Shown in pieces: positions 47,866 through 60,170 of a DNA stretch of 64,000 bases. The position numbers and the translations under genes were made by a program. Within the stretch, counting starts at the first letter, position 1. Each line of letters starts with the position of its first letter. The notes beneath the pieces were generated by a model. The model was not told the origin of the DNA and searched no databases. It saw only the letters and a program-made list of their open reading frames with translations. Source of the DNA: Melanocharis versteri (lineage: Eukaryota; Chordata; Aves; Passeriformes; Melanocharitidae); the NCBI GenBank assembly GCA_013397845.1, contig VZTG01005248.1:1549028-1613027 (forward strand), written 5' to 3'.

Positions 47866-48440
47866 ACAGAATCACTGGGGTTGTCAGGAACCTCAGGAGA
47901 TCATTTAGGCAAACCCCCCTGGCCAGAGCAGGATCACCTAGAGCGGGCTTTTCAGGGCCTCGCTGTTCCCTCTTCCACTTATTATCTCCTCATTTTTATA
48001 GTGAGGACACTTTGGAGGATGATTTCAAAAACCTTGCTAAGGTCAAAACAATTTACATAGACTGCTCTTAGCTTGTCCACCAAGCCACACATTTCATCAT
48101 AGAAGGTTATCAGGTTTGTTAGGCAGGATTTCCCATTCAGAAATCCACGCTGACAACTTCCAATCGCTTCCAGTCCTGTAAGTGGTTTGCAGGGTTATAT
48201 GCTCCTTCACTTTCTCAATGGTCAAAGTCGGCTGGCCTGTAGTTCATCTATTCCTCCTTCTTGCTTTCTTCCAGTGATTTGGGAGCTTCCTCAGCCTTCC
48301 CAAGGTAAGAGAGTGGCTTTGTAATGATATTGGCTGTCTCCTTTTGCACTTATGGATGAATTCCATCAGGTCCCATGGACTTCCATCTGTAAAATTTGTT
48401 TAAATGTTTCCTTTCTTGATCCTTCTCTATTGAAAGCAGT
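47866..48440 (-). mobile_element. CR1 LINE, internally deleted, minus strand
   Basis: On the + strand the block opens with the complement of a CR1 tail (TCACAGAATCACTGGGG, near 47866) and GAACCTCAGGAGATCATTTAG. After a deletion it jumps to reverse-transcriptase complements: the 'DFSKAF' region near 48030, TCATCATAGAAGGTTATCAGG, CAGGATTTCCCATTCAG, TGGCCTGTAGTTCATC (near 48232) and CCATCAGGTCCCATGGACTTCC (near 48361; the 'MGPDGIHP' region on the - strand). The pol C-terminus is missing between about 47960 and 48000. It is non-functional. Confidence 0.85.
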
Positions 48441-48565
48441 GCTTCATTTCTCCAGAAAGTATCTTCTTTGTACTTTTTTTCTTCATGCATTCTATAAAAA
48501 GATTCTTTTATATCAAAATTGGTGCTATAAATAAAAGCAAGGATGGACCTTCCTCATTTCTTTAC

Positions 48566-48603
48566 TGGAATTTATTGTTTCTCCTCACAAACAATAAATT
48601 CCA
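48566..48603. repeat. Perfect inverted repeat, 15-bp arms, 8-nt loop
   Basis: The left arm at 48566-48580 (TGGAATTTATTGTTT) is exactly complementary to the right arm at 48589-48603, with loop CTCCTCAC. It lies just beyond the recognised end of the CR1 at 48440. No microRNA-like extended stem surrounds it. Confidence 0.92.
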
Positions 48604-48871
48604 CCTGCATTCAGCCATCAGAAAATCCTAGACAGAAATGGAAGAGAGTACTGAGCTGACATGAAAGAACAACATGATTACAAAGCTTGCTTCCTCTTTC
48701 ATCTCTTTTGCAGCTTTTCGCTTTGCTGTTTCATGCTTCTGTTGACTTAAATGTTTTTAAATAACTGCTTGATAATTTGGTCAAGGTCCACAGCCTTTGA
48801 TGCACTTCTTTTCTTGAAATTTCAATTTAGGGTACTGACACTCAGAAAAGATCCATTTTTTTCAGTCTGCA

Positions 48872-48937
48872 GTATATGTATACACACATATATATATACA
48901 CATACACACACATGTATATATACATACATATATATAA
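48872..48937 (+). repeat. Compound (TA)n/(CA)n microsatellite
   Basis: Sixty-six bases of mixed TA, CA and ATAC units. Likely length-polymorphic. Confidence 0.9.
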
Positions 48938-48985
48938 GTATTTAACAGCATAGGCAGTATTCATTTGCTAAATGAAGTGTATACT

Positions 48986-49027
48986 TTTTGTTGGTTTGTT
49001 TGTTGTTTGTTGTTTGTTTGCTTGTTT
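48986..49027 (+). repeat. (GTTT)n/(GTT)n microsatellite
   Basis: GTTTGTTTGTTGTTTGTTG-type units over about 42 bp. Confidence 0.88.
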
Positions 49028-52000
49028 TTCAGTAAAATAGCTAAGCTACCAACACTAAATGAAATTTAGACTGAAAGAGAAGTCATCAGTGTTTTGTCTT
49101 CTTGAGTTTAGGTCATTCTGATCTTCTTGAATGCATTTGGCTAAATGATCTAACCAGTTTTATAAGAATGTCCTACAGATGCTGCAATATAGTTTACTGC
49201 TTCACAATAAAATGAAATAAAAAATTAATTCTTTTTGATTCATTATCTCTTGAGAACAGTTTTCACGAGGCTATGATGAAAAGTTTTCATTTTCTATTCT
49301 ATCTGAGGAAAATTTGGAGCTGAAGCAGATAAAAGCTTTTGTTCTCTATTTAATTTGACTACTTTGGAATGTTTTCTTTTGGAAAAAATATGTTCAGAGA
49401 CCAAAGTTCTTCTTTTAAACACCTTGAAATAATGTGAACTGTTTCAAGATACTGAATAACAGTGACTGTAGAGCAAAAATTCAATGTAAAACATTGCATA
49501 AGATAGTAAGTTTTCCTTTGAAGCAAAATTCATTACCAATTCTGGAATACCTACATTGAGAGATATGAAGTGGGAAAGTATAAAGGAAGAAAACAGCTAG
49601 ATCAGCTAAAGTGTTTCACTTTACTGATGTTTTAAAATTTTACTAGCTTTTCCAACAAATCACAACTTACTGTTAAACATCTGCATTATATTTTGATATC
49701 CTAACGTGATTTAATTACAAAAGAGGTATAACCTCCTGCAGGAGTCCTGCTTGTAACTGCTAATGAGCAAGAGGCAATAAACTATCCTTTATAAATCAAT
49801 ATGTGAGAAATTAAATATGAGTGCTTGGACTTGGTTGGCCCCATAGCTAATGGAACTATGAAAGACATGATTAATTAGAAAGGTGTTTTAGAAAGGTTAA
49901 TTAGTTTACTTTTTAAATTATCTGCTGAGATAATGTGGTGGCTAAGAAAAAATTCTTGCGTCACAAATTAGCCAATGATTTTTCTGAAGATTCAGAATAA
50001 ACATATTTTGGGCAGCAGGTAAATCTGTTTGATATCTGACAATGTTTTTCATTGATGACATTTGTTACATCTCTTGTCTTTAGTTATCACTGTAGGGTTA
50101 ATCTAAGCAATAAGAATTTCAGGACAGGATTATCATTTTTAATCATCTTAGACATCATTGAACTTAGTTTTGTTTGGTTTTCTTTTTTAATTTAGTTTAT
50201 TAGGGAAATCATAGACCTTGACTAATATCTCAATTGGCTGGTAAAAATTTAACCAGCAGACGGCCTATGTCATCTTACAAATGAATACATAATTTGAGTG
50301 TAAAAGTAGAGGAAACAAATGAAAAAAAGATGTAAAGAATTGAAATACTATAAAAATATTGATTAGCTTGAGAGGGTGTTTTCTTAGCTGAAAATACTTT
50401 TCAGGATATTTTTACAAAGTGATAAGGTAGATGTGAGGAGCAGTGTACCCTAAACATAAAGAGAAGTGTGGGAGAAAGCTTGAGTACCCGTATATGTTTG
50501 AAAGTATCTATGAAGGAGATGTCATCACTGTCAAAATCTGAGAGTACTAAAGACAAAATTATATTTGATGATACAGTAGCCCTACTTTCAAGGGCTGGTG
50601 AAAACCTTTGGAAACAAAGATAAGCAGTTCATGTTTGTGAGACAAAAAATCTAGGGAGTTTATGCAAGGAGAGGGATCTCCTGGACCAAGGAAATGAACA
50701 AGCAATGTCCTCAGCAGGTATGTAGTAAACAAATTTACAGCTCTGGAAGTTAAGGAAGGCCTATATAGTAGATGATTTGCAATGCTGATAAGAATCTAAA
50801 CTGCAACTACTTGGACAGAAGGATAGAAACAATAAGATTTATTCAAACCTTGGGTGAACAATTCTATTAAGTACTCATAGTCAAAGGTAATATTTCTGTT
50901 ATAAATTTAAGCAAGAGTAAGTTAGTGCTGTTGTCTGCAGAAGAAAAGTAATTAACAAAATGATCTGAAGAGTGAGAAATACTCAGATGGCTATGCCATA
51001 TGTCAATTACTGAATGAGGGTTTATGAACATTCATAAGATTTTAGGAAAACATCAGGGTACTAAAAAGTGACCTTTAAATATGCAGATGCATATGCACAT
51101 AAATATGTGGATACAAATCTCATTTTCATTGAACAATGGCATAAATCTTACATTTTATTCATTGCAACTCACTAAAGGAATAAGCAAAAATGATCCACAG
51201 AAACATACATAAAACAATGCACTGTATTTATTATTTATAGCTTCTGAGAAATGTATTGATCACTAGCTAAATAGGTAAGAAGCAAATAAATCTACAGAGC
51301 AGAATGACAGAAACAGAGGGTCATCATAAAATGAACTCTGCAGCAGTTTCTTATTTTCTAGAACTGATTCAATATTTAAAAGATTTGATTTAGACCAAAA
51401 TTGAAGGTGCATTGGATCATTGTAGGCTGTTCCTGAGCAAGGTCTTCTGCTCCCACACAAAGGTTTTCTTTGTTACATTGAAATGAGATCTTAACCCAAT
51501 TCTTCTGTACCTTCTTTATAACACTTGTTGGAAACATAGATTTATTTTTTTGTTTGTTTGTCTTGTCTCTACCATCAACACAATTTAACAATGCCATTTC
51601 CTTAATCTGAGGTTATTTTTAAAATTTTTATATTTTCAGTTATCTCTTTGATTTCTCACTATCTTTCAGTTTCCAGTATTCACATCAGAGTACGTTATAT
51701 CCATTCACCACTGTCTCTGCATTTTTAATTTTCCTCTCATCTTCTTGCAGTTTAGGACCAAAGCTCTTAAATTCGATGTCTGTAGCAATATTTGCTATTT
51801 GAATTGCATGCCACCATTTACTAATACTCACAAAGAGTTGGTGTGGGTTTTTTCTTTTTATTCTTTCCTTCTTTTTTTTTTTTTTTTCAAACTTAGAGCC
51901 TAAAATTACCTGATAAATCCAGTGTGAGGATCATCTTTCAGTGAGGGGATACTAAGCAAATGAATTTCTCTCAGTTAGTGGAAACTTAGAAATCAAGATT

Positions 52001-52205
52001 TAAAGTTATGTAAAAATTAAGATTTAGGTTTTGGAGCATATCTGTCAGGGTTGTTGCTTCCCTCATCACATTAATGAAAAATGTGGAAAAAATATAAAAG
52101 AGAGGTAAGCAGAAGCATCAGCAGTTCAAGCAATATTTTAGATGTTGATTTTATAAGTATTACTGGAATCTGTATTTTTTTATTATGTAAATAATTCTAC
52201 ACAAG
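49028..52205. other. AT-rich non-genic DNA, nothing recognised
   Basis: It contains a 12-bp palindrome CTCCTGCAGGAG (49733-49744) and a T16 tract (51872-51887). I see no gene or interspersed repeat. Confidence 0.55.
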
Positions 52206-52776
52206 TAGTGTGGTTTAACCCCAGCTAGCCACCAGGGCCCACGCAGCTGCTCGCTCACTCCTCACCAGCAGGATCAGGGAGAGAATCTGAAGTGTAAAAA
52301 AAATTGTGAGTTTAGATAAAGACAGTCTAATAGGGAAAGCAAAAGCCATGCATGCAAATAAAACAAAACAAGGAATTAATTCACTGCTTTCCATGGTCAT
52401 GAGGGTGTTCAGCTATCCCCAGGAGAACAGGGCCCCATCACATGTGGCAGTGACTTGGGAAGACAAACACCATCACTACAAATGTCCCTCTCTTCCTCTT
52501 TCTTCCTCCCATTTTATATACTGAACATGATGTCACATGGTCTGGAATATCCCTTTGGTCACTTTGGGTCACCTGTCCTGGCTGTGTCTCCTCCTAACCT
52601 GCCATGCTCCCTTGTCAGTGTGGCAGTACAAAAAGCAGAAAAGTCCTTGGCTCTGTGTAAGCCCTGCTCAGCAATAACAAAAACATCTCTGTCATCAACC
52701 CTGTGTTCAGCACAAATCCAAAACTCAGACCCCTATCAGCCACTGTGAACTGACTCCACTGCAGCCAACACCAGCA
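52206..52776 (-). mobile_element. Solo LTR (ERVL-like family), minus strand
   Basis: A nearly full-length copy of the family seen at 2856-3412, reversed. On the + strand it opens with TGTGGTTTAACCCCAGCTAGC (52209) and closes near CAACACCAGCA. On the - strand the order is U3, CCAAAGGGATATTCC (near 52550), a TATA box (52520-52514, context CAGTATATAAAATGGG), the GATGGGGCCCTGTTC and GCTGAACACC segments (near 52435 and 52412), a decayed polyadenylation signal (ATTAGA, 52331-52326), and the terminal GGTTAAACCACA. ACAAG occurs at 52201-52205 and 52776-52780, so a 5-bp target duplication is likely, though the exact ends are not settled to the base. No internal sequence adjoins it. The overlapping ORFs on both strands are not genes. 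Confidence 0.87.
52514..52520 (-). promoter_or_regulatory. TATA box of the 52206-52776 LTR
   Basis: TATATAA on the - strand at the position conserved in this LTR family. It is the only family copy in this window in which I see the box intact. Confidence 0.65.
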
Positions 52777-54899
52777 CAAGGCAAATATCTGCCTACTTAT
52801 GAAAAACATGGCTGTGAGTAAAGAATCCAGGCTGACAAAGTTGGAAGCCCCAAAGCAGCCACCTGTGGGGTGACAAAGAATGGAAAAGATGATGGTATCA
52901 GAGAGATTAGTTATAACAACAAATAAATATGTGCGAAAAGCAATCTGAAACCTGCTGAGTGACTTTTCAGTGGAGGTAGTGTTCAAACAGTTTTGTCTGC
53001 ACAAAATTGGCTAATAAAACATGTCTCTGAAAAAACTGAGAGAAACTCAAGAGGTCTGAAGGGACCATTAGGCTTCACAATTTCCTAAAAACTGTGCTGC
53101 TGAGTGATTCTAAATCATTTTCATTCTTGAAATTCAAGCTAAATTATTGTAGCTTGAACTGAATGTTTTGTCTGTCAATCTAGGAATCTGTGAGTCTTGT
53201 TTTGTAGTGGTTTTCTGCAATCTGGAAGGTTTGAAATGTTCAATTAAAAAAGAAAGGAGCTTAGTAAATAAAAAAGAGAAGTGAAAATTTTCATCTCTCT
53301 TATTTAAATTTTCCCCTAATGTAAATTATTGGGAAAAATCCATATGAGAGAACAAATTTTTTTAAGGCCATTAGATTTTTTTTCTTTTACTTTTTTGATT
53401 TATGATTTTACCAAAAATGTTCCTGAATTACAAAATCATTCCCTTAAGATATCTTCCTTAGTTCTTTGCTGAGAAATTTTATATTGTAGACAACAGGATA
53501 GCCTTTTATTTAAGCATGCAATTTATTTTCATCAGATTTTTTTATGGCTAGATTGTGTGCTTGGGGGTTTTATTTGTTTGTTTTGAGATGAATTAGCTTT
53601 TAACTGCAGTCCTGTTCTTTATAAAAAGCCTGTTCCCTTATCCTCTTCCCCCAACTCATAACAAGATCACAGGTGAACATTCCTTGAGCTTCAAAAAGGA
53701 AATTTTTCTCGTCTAAGGAGCTACTTTCTATTGTTCATAGATTGACATTGGGTACTTCCTGATGGGCACAACTGGGCTAAATCTCCATCCAAATAATTTT
53801 TTCAAAATGCGAAGAATATAACAGTGACCTTTTCCATTTTGAAAGGTTAGTGAATGAATTCCAGTGTCTCTTCATGGTTGACTGTAAGGGAAAGTCATGG
53901 AAAACACGAGTTATGGTAGACACATATGGCAAACTGTTATTTTTGGTTCACTGGATCCCGTGTGTTGAGTTTGGTCTGCTATCAGTGAGACAGGCAAAGG
54001 AAAATACTCCCTGAAAAATCAGGCAATTGCTCCATTATACTTCATTTTAAGCTTAAAAATGTGCTTTGTCCTGACTTCAAACTGCATTGCTCATTAATGG
54101 GTTTACTGTGGTCTTACTGGTAAGATCATGTAATATCTCGTGTAATGCCAAATGATAAGTAGAAGGACTCATAACTCTTATTGCCTTTCATATGTGAATG
54201 TTCTCTGTTTAGGGGCTACAAGAACACAGGACAATGGTCTCTAAAAAAGGAGCATTCTTTTTTAGTTTTCTTACATCCAATTCCCTTGTTCTGATTATTG
54301 AAAGAAGATTAATTGACTCTGTACAAGAAAACTATATCTGTGATATGAAGATTTGACTTCCATTTATGATGACTCATAGACATGTCTTTATGGATTTCTT
54401 AATTAATATGAATAGAGTAATTGTAGTCTGAATATTAGATGTTGCTTATGAAGACGTAGATGACTTTAACTGATTTTCAAGCTAAATAAACTGAAATTAA
54501 TGTAATAATGTAATACAGTCATTTAGTATAAGCTACTTTGAGAATACTGCAATGCAAGTATTAATAAATGTAATGCCTAGGCATGACATTATGCAGTAGA
54601 TAAAACTGAGAAGGTACAGGGCAACTTTTAATATATGGACCCATAGGATCTTATATTTTTATTCAACAAGTAGTTTTTGGTTTAGCCTTTCCAGGGAAAA
54701 GAAATTTCCTTACCTATTCATATTAAAATCTGGAAAATCTGAAAAAAAAAAAAATAAAAAATTTGAAATTTGCCTTTCTTGATGGGATTCGGGCAAAAAG
54801 ATTCAATGCCAAAACATTCAGCGTACAGTGCAAGAAGAATGATAACTCACAAAGCAGAAATTTCCTCAAGGATATTATTTATGATGTATCCATTTTGTC
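52777..54899. other. AT-rich non-genic DNA, nothing recognised
   Basis: No gene or interspersed repeat was identified. Confidence 0.55.
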
Positions 54900-54960
54900 A
54901 GGGAATTGAACTCATGACCCAAGTGTTGGAAAGTGCTGGGCTTGCCTACTGAGTCACAGA
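54900..54960 (-). mobile_element. tRNA-like SINE head relic
   Basis: On the - strand an A-box-like TGACTCAGTAGG (54956-54945) is followed after about 31 bases by a B-box-like AGTTCAATTCC (54912-54902; 10 of 11 bases fit GGTTCRANNCC). This order and spacing are those of an internal RNA polymerase III promoter in tRNA-derived elements. The acceptor and T-stem bases do not pair, so it is not a working tRNA. Resemblance to the heads of old vertebrate SINEs (LF-SINE or AmnSINE type) is suggestive but weak. The sequence continuing on the - strand to about 54765 has no body or tail that I can name. A chance match cannot be excluded. Confidence 0.4.
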
Positions 54961-57900
54961 AAAATCTCATTTACTGTCAGTAGTAGCCCTTTTAAACTCC
55001 GCTGGGAAAGCTTTCAGACAAAGGGCCTTCACCTTGAAAGGGTGAAAGATTAAACTGAGGATACTATTAAATGGAAAAATCAATGACAACTAGTTAAATA
55101 AAAAAGAAACTCTCAAATGAAGATGAATAATTGGCTGAATTTGTCCCTTGTGTATCTCTGTTTTCTTCATTAGAGACACAGCAGGACTAGGTTTGTCTCT
55201 GTGTGCAGCAGAACACAGAAGAGAAGCAAATAAAAATGTGTACTGTGTAATACAAAATGACAAGCAGTACCTGGGGAAGTATTGAGGTTAAAACTTGCTT
55301 CATAATTGCAGATTTCTAAAAAAGATCTGAATTATCACTGTTTTAATCTGAAAAAAAATGAAGCAAGCATTGTACAGCAAGGGTTGTATGTTGTATCATA
55401 AGTTCCTGGAGTTTCAAGTCAAGGAAAATGAGAAGCAAATCCTAATTTAGTTTTAAATAGCACAGAAGATCTGGAACAATAAAGACCATTCTAATAGTGA
55501 GCACAGTCAACTGAGCTCAAGGTTGTTAGAGGACAAAACCCCAAACCTTATATATATATATATATANAAATAAGCATATTCAAAAAAGGAAGTAAAAAGC
55601 AACAACTAGCAGGGCAAACTGCTTACAGTAGGCAGAAAGATTGAATAGGTATGAGAAACAGCATATAATACACTTGTATCTCAAAATATATTATATAATA
55701 AAATAGAATAAAGATTCAACCTTTTTTTTAAGTCTTCAAGCAATATTATGCTTCACAAATCCTTTAGTAGTCTGAGAGTCAAAAACTGTGAATAAATGTG
55801 ATCTAGTCCATACATCATAGTGTGATTTTCTGAAAGGTTTTGATAAGGTTGCTTCCCACATTCTGAGAGAAATAAAACTGTTGTGGGATAAGAGATATAT
55901 CCTTTTATGCATTAATGATTCTTTAAAATAGAGGAAAAATACAAATAAGTGGCAGTTTTTCAGTTGAGGATAACATGGTGGGAATCCTTATCCTCAGGGG
56001 CATGAACGTGATATGTAAACTCTTCAACAGAGTCAGAAAATATCAAGGAAAAGGTGGTGATTAGTGAAGTAGTAAAATTTGAAAATGATAAATAATTACT
56101 GAAGATTGTTAACTTAAAGCAAATTGTGAAAAAATAAAAAATAATGTCATGGCACTCTCTGATCAAACAAATCTAGAAGAAAAGAAAATTCCTATCAGCT
56201 AACATAAAGTATTATACGGAAGAGAAAAAACCCACCCTGATAGTTCCTGTCAGACAGAAAATCAAGGCTGAGGTGAGTAATTCTTACAGAATGGCTTTTG
56301 AATGCTATTTAGCAGCCACAGTGACAAACAAAAAGCTGGGAATTGTTAGGAACAGAATAGGAAGCAAACCAGAAAATGTGATTAGGTTACCATGTAAATG
56401 GATGGTGTATTCATGTACTGGCTGCATTTCAGTGTTAAATTCTGCTTGTCCAGTCTCAAAAGAGATACAGTGGTATTAGAAAAGAGACAGAAGAGGATGG
56501 GTGGGCTGAAGAAGAGATTACCAGCTCTTCAGCTTGGAACAGAAGAGTGGGTAGCAGTCTATAGACACTGAGTTCCAGTGAATTTGTCATGTGGTTGTCT
56601 ACAGTAAAAGAAAGAATATATTTTTTCACACAGTTTATTTAAGGTATGAAGTTCTAGACCAAATATGTCAAAAGGCTCTTATGCAAAACTAATAAAAGAA
56701 ATGTCCATCTGTGGCTCATCTAGATAAAAGATTCATAGAGTCCTTAAACCATTGACAGCTGAGATGTGGGAGACCATCACAGAGAAAGTTCATCATGTAC
56801 ATCTGCTGTGTCTTAGACTTCAGGGCCCAGGTGCCTTCAGTCTAACTCTAGGCCTTTGAGTTGGCTTAAGTGCCTCTAGATTTTCTTGTACAAGAAAGGA
56901 AAAGGAAAGTTTTGTACTGAATTCTGCAAGCCTGAAATTATTTAGGTCATACATTCATAATGTAAAATAATTGGTGAATATAACAACTTCATAGATGTTA
57001 TGTTATGCTTACCTTCTCTCCCAATATTTTGCTACTCACTTCTGCCTCCATAGTGAGGCAGATATCAGCTGAGCCCTACACAGACAATTTTAGTTTGGGG
57101 TTAGAAATGAAATTAAGTTAGTGATTGATCCTAAGAGAGCCTTACACTTTTTTTTCCTTTTTTTCTTTGAAAGTTGCAGCAATTCCACAGCCTTGTTCAC
57201 AATTCATCTCCTGAAGGACTAGTGTCAGAGCAGGTGAGAGGAAAGGAAGTTAGTTACAGCACAGTGCTGGAAAGAGACGGATTGGAAATATCTTTGCTCA
57301 GTACTGCCATCCACTTCTTTACAGTATAAAACCATAGCCTCCAACATCTCAGTTGGATGCGATGAATCATTAATTCAAAGCTTTTCCAAAGTATTCACAA
57401 TATTCAGATGTAGGATTCATTCAAGCTAGACTTCAAAAATGTCTGGTCTAACCCCCTATGAGTGTTCTCCTCTAAGTGTTTAACCGGTAAAATTGAAGTA
57501 AAGGGGTCTGTAATTATATTTTTGGAGTTGGCTGTTTCTGTGATTTAATGGTTTTTATCTACAGACAACACATGGAAGCAATACAATGCAGCACAGGAAA
57601 GTATTATTCATATGGAAAAGGCCAGACTCTGTCTCATTTGTAAGACGTATCAGATGTACAATTTCTACTGTTGTTTTTTTTGGTGAATGTAGACAGTCTA
57701 AGGTATCAAATGGAAACCATGGCTTGGTACAAGTCTCTGGACTTCATTTTTCATTTAATTTTTTTCATATTTGTTTTTGTTTCTGATTACAGGATGGTTA
57801 GGGAGAAAATTACTTTTCCAGACACACTTTGGGCTTTATGTGTAAATTTTATGCAAGATTGTTTTCTTATTTATGTCTACATTCTGTGAATGATGGGGAT

Positions 57901-59639
57901 TTTCAAGAACAGAGTTCTATTTATCTGCAAATTAACTTTATAAGAATTCAGATACCCAAATACCCAAGCATAAGCCTTAAGAAAATCTGCCGCTATATGA
58001 ATTTTCCATCAAAGAGAATAGATTGATTTGGAACAATTATCTACTAGACATAGTCAGTTCATAGTCAGTTATTGTCACAATTTATGAGACTTTCTTTTCT
58101 TTTAGAAAACAAATAGCTTTATTCTATTCCTGTTCAACATGACTCTTCCACTGCATTGTGTCACCTTACATTTGGTTCCACTGCAGACTGATGTGATAAT
58201 ATCAGGCGTAAGCCAATGGCAAGTGATGAGCAAGAGAGGTGAAAGCTCTCTCTCATGTTAGGAACTACTTCTATTATTCAGTACTGAAAAACTTCGGCTG
58301 ATCATAATTGTCTGCTTGTTCTGACATCTCTATGAATTTAATATAAACATAGCAATATGTAACTGAATTTTAATTCAAAGTTAAAATTCACACTTAGATA
58401 TTCATGGGAGCTGTATTTTTCAAAAGATGGTAATTATTCATGACTGATTCACATAAGATTGTTTGAATTTCAGAGTTTTGAACTCTTCTGGCTAATTTTT
58501 ATGCCACTTTCTGCACTGCTATAAATTGATGAAGTAGTTTCCCCACTTGTTTTCAAGACATACATATTCTACAATGGATCTGATAGATTTCATTTTCCCC
58601 TCAGTAGGATTTTACATTGACAACTAAATAGTGTTTGTAGGAGTATCAACATTGTCCTTAAATTTGAAAAATAAATTATATACATTCAGAAATCAACCAA
58701 TGAATGACTTAAAAAGAGAACAGATTTTACAGCTTGTTGATGTAATTGGATATTCAGACAATCCTCCAGGATGCTGGGTGATGCCTTTATTTTATGCAGA
58801 AATTAAGCTTTCAAGACCTTATAAACTATTTAAATGTGCAACTGCTGAAGGATACTTGACTATAGAGGTACTTCAAATTTAGGAATGTTTTCATTTTTTA
58901 CTGTAAAGATTTCTAAGCACTTCACAAAGGTTTTTAGATTTCAGAAAAGAAGAGAATGTTAATATCTCATGAACTGCAAGGGAAAGCAGACAACTGATAG
59001 TTCCAATGTACACTGAACCACAAGACCAGATAGGTTTTATTAATCTGAAAGAAACAAACTATATTTTAACACTGACATACATATCATTTAATGATAATTA
59101 AGAGGCATCTTTTAAGATTATTGGAATATGAGCTAGAGCTGCAGCAGTTTTATATGTTTGGCAGCAGTGCAAAATGTTTCATCTGTAGTACTGTGTTTAC
59201 AAAGGTCACTACAAATGTTAACCTTCATGACCTTTAAAAACTCAGACCTTTGCCAAATAGTAAGAAATGTTCAGTGACCAATTTATTCTTCAAAAATTTC
59301 AGTATACTGAATGTGCTCCTGCAAGGGTAGCTTATCTAACAGTACACTAGCATCAATATGAAAGGTAGTTGATCTGTAAGATTAGGACTTCTAGGGTAAA
59401 GCAGCATGTTGGCACATGATGCTGACCATGTTGGTTTAGACTTGAAATTATGAAATCACAGAAATAATGTAATCTTGGACTACTGGGTCTCCCTAGGATT
59501 TCAGTGAGAGGGACAACGATGTAAGAGATAATCGGGTTATAAATAGTTATTAAAACCAGACTTTTCTCCTTGTCTTGGCCCTGTGCTGTATCCTTTTGCC
59601 TTCTTCTCACAGCAGAAACCATCAATGCACTGAAATCAC
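54961..59639. other. AT-rich non-genic DNA
   Basis: Nothing is recognised except a (TA)9 run at 55549-55566 ending at an ambiguous base (N at 55567). An 83-codon ORF at 58631-58882 has unremarkable composition and no domain that I know. Confidence 0.55.
55549..55567 (+). repeat. (TA)9 microsatellite next to an assembly N
   Basis: A pure TA run ending in an undetermined base at 55567, most simply a sequencing or assembly ambiguity caused by the repeat. Confidence 0.9.
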
Positions 59640-60170
59640 AACACAAGCATTATATAGCAATTGCAATACACAGCTGAATCAGAACACAAACATGATTACT
59701 ATTACTGGTCTCTATATGCCAACTATGGTGATGCTGGGCATCCACAGTCAGGGGGAAAGAATGTGTGGGTTGAGCAAATTCAAGACTCTTGCTCTCTTCA
59801 AAGTTCATTTTGTTTATTGCAGCATTTTTGTACCCTATGTTGGACTCAGCCACACACACACTTCCCCCATACTGCTCTGGCTAGTTCAGATCCCCTTTGT
59901 GTTGAGTTTTCTTTCCAACAGCTGTGGTTACTCCCTGTACTTTTCCCTGAGCTTCAGGAACCCATCTTCTCTGAACCTTCTTCCATTGTTGAGGTGTGTG
60001 GGTGTTCACGATAACTCATAGTCCAGCTCCTTTTCATTGCTCTCCATTGCACAGCAAAGGGTGCAAACGCCAGCAAAAAACATAACTGTGAGTGCAATGG
60101 GCTCCAGGTCTTTCTTCAGACCAAGAAAATGGCTTATATACCCCTGATTTCAAACAAACAGAAACAATTT
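59640..60170 (-). other. Possible unrecognised LTR or nothing (unassigned)
   Basis: On the - strand a TATATAAG (60140-60133) lies upstream of an AATAAA (59818-59813), and the block is slightly less AT-rich than its surroundings. I find no TG...CA ends or target duplication and do not recognise a family. The 148- and 117-codon + strand ORFs here (59575-60021, 59661-60014) overlap each other and look like chance frames. Confidence 0.2.

Noticed and set aside
49733..49744. 12-bp palindrome CTCCTGCAGGAG
   Set aside because: Palindromes of this size are expected by chance in 64 kb, and no context supports a function.
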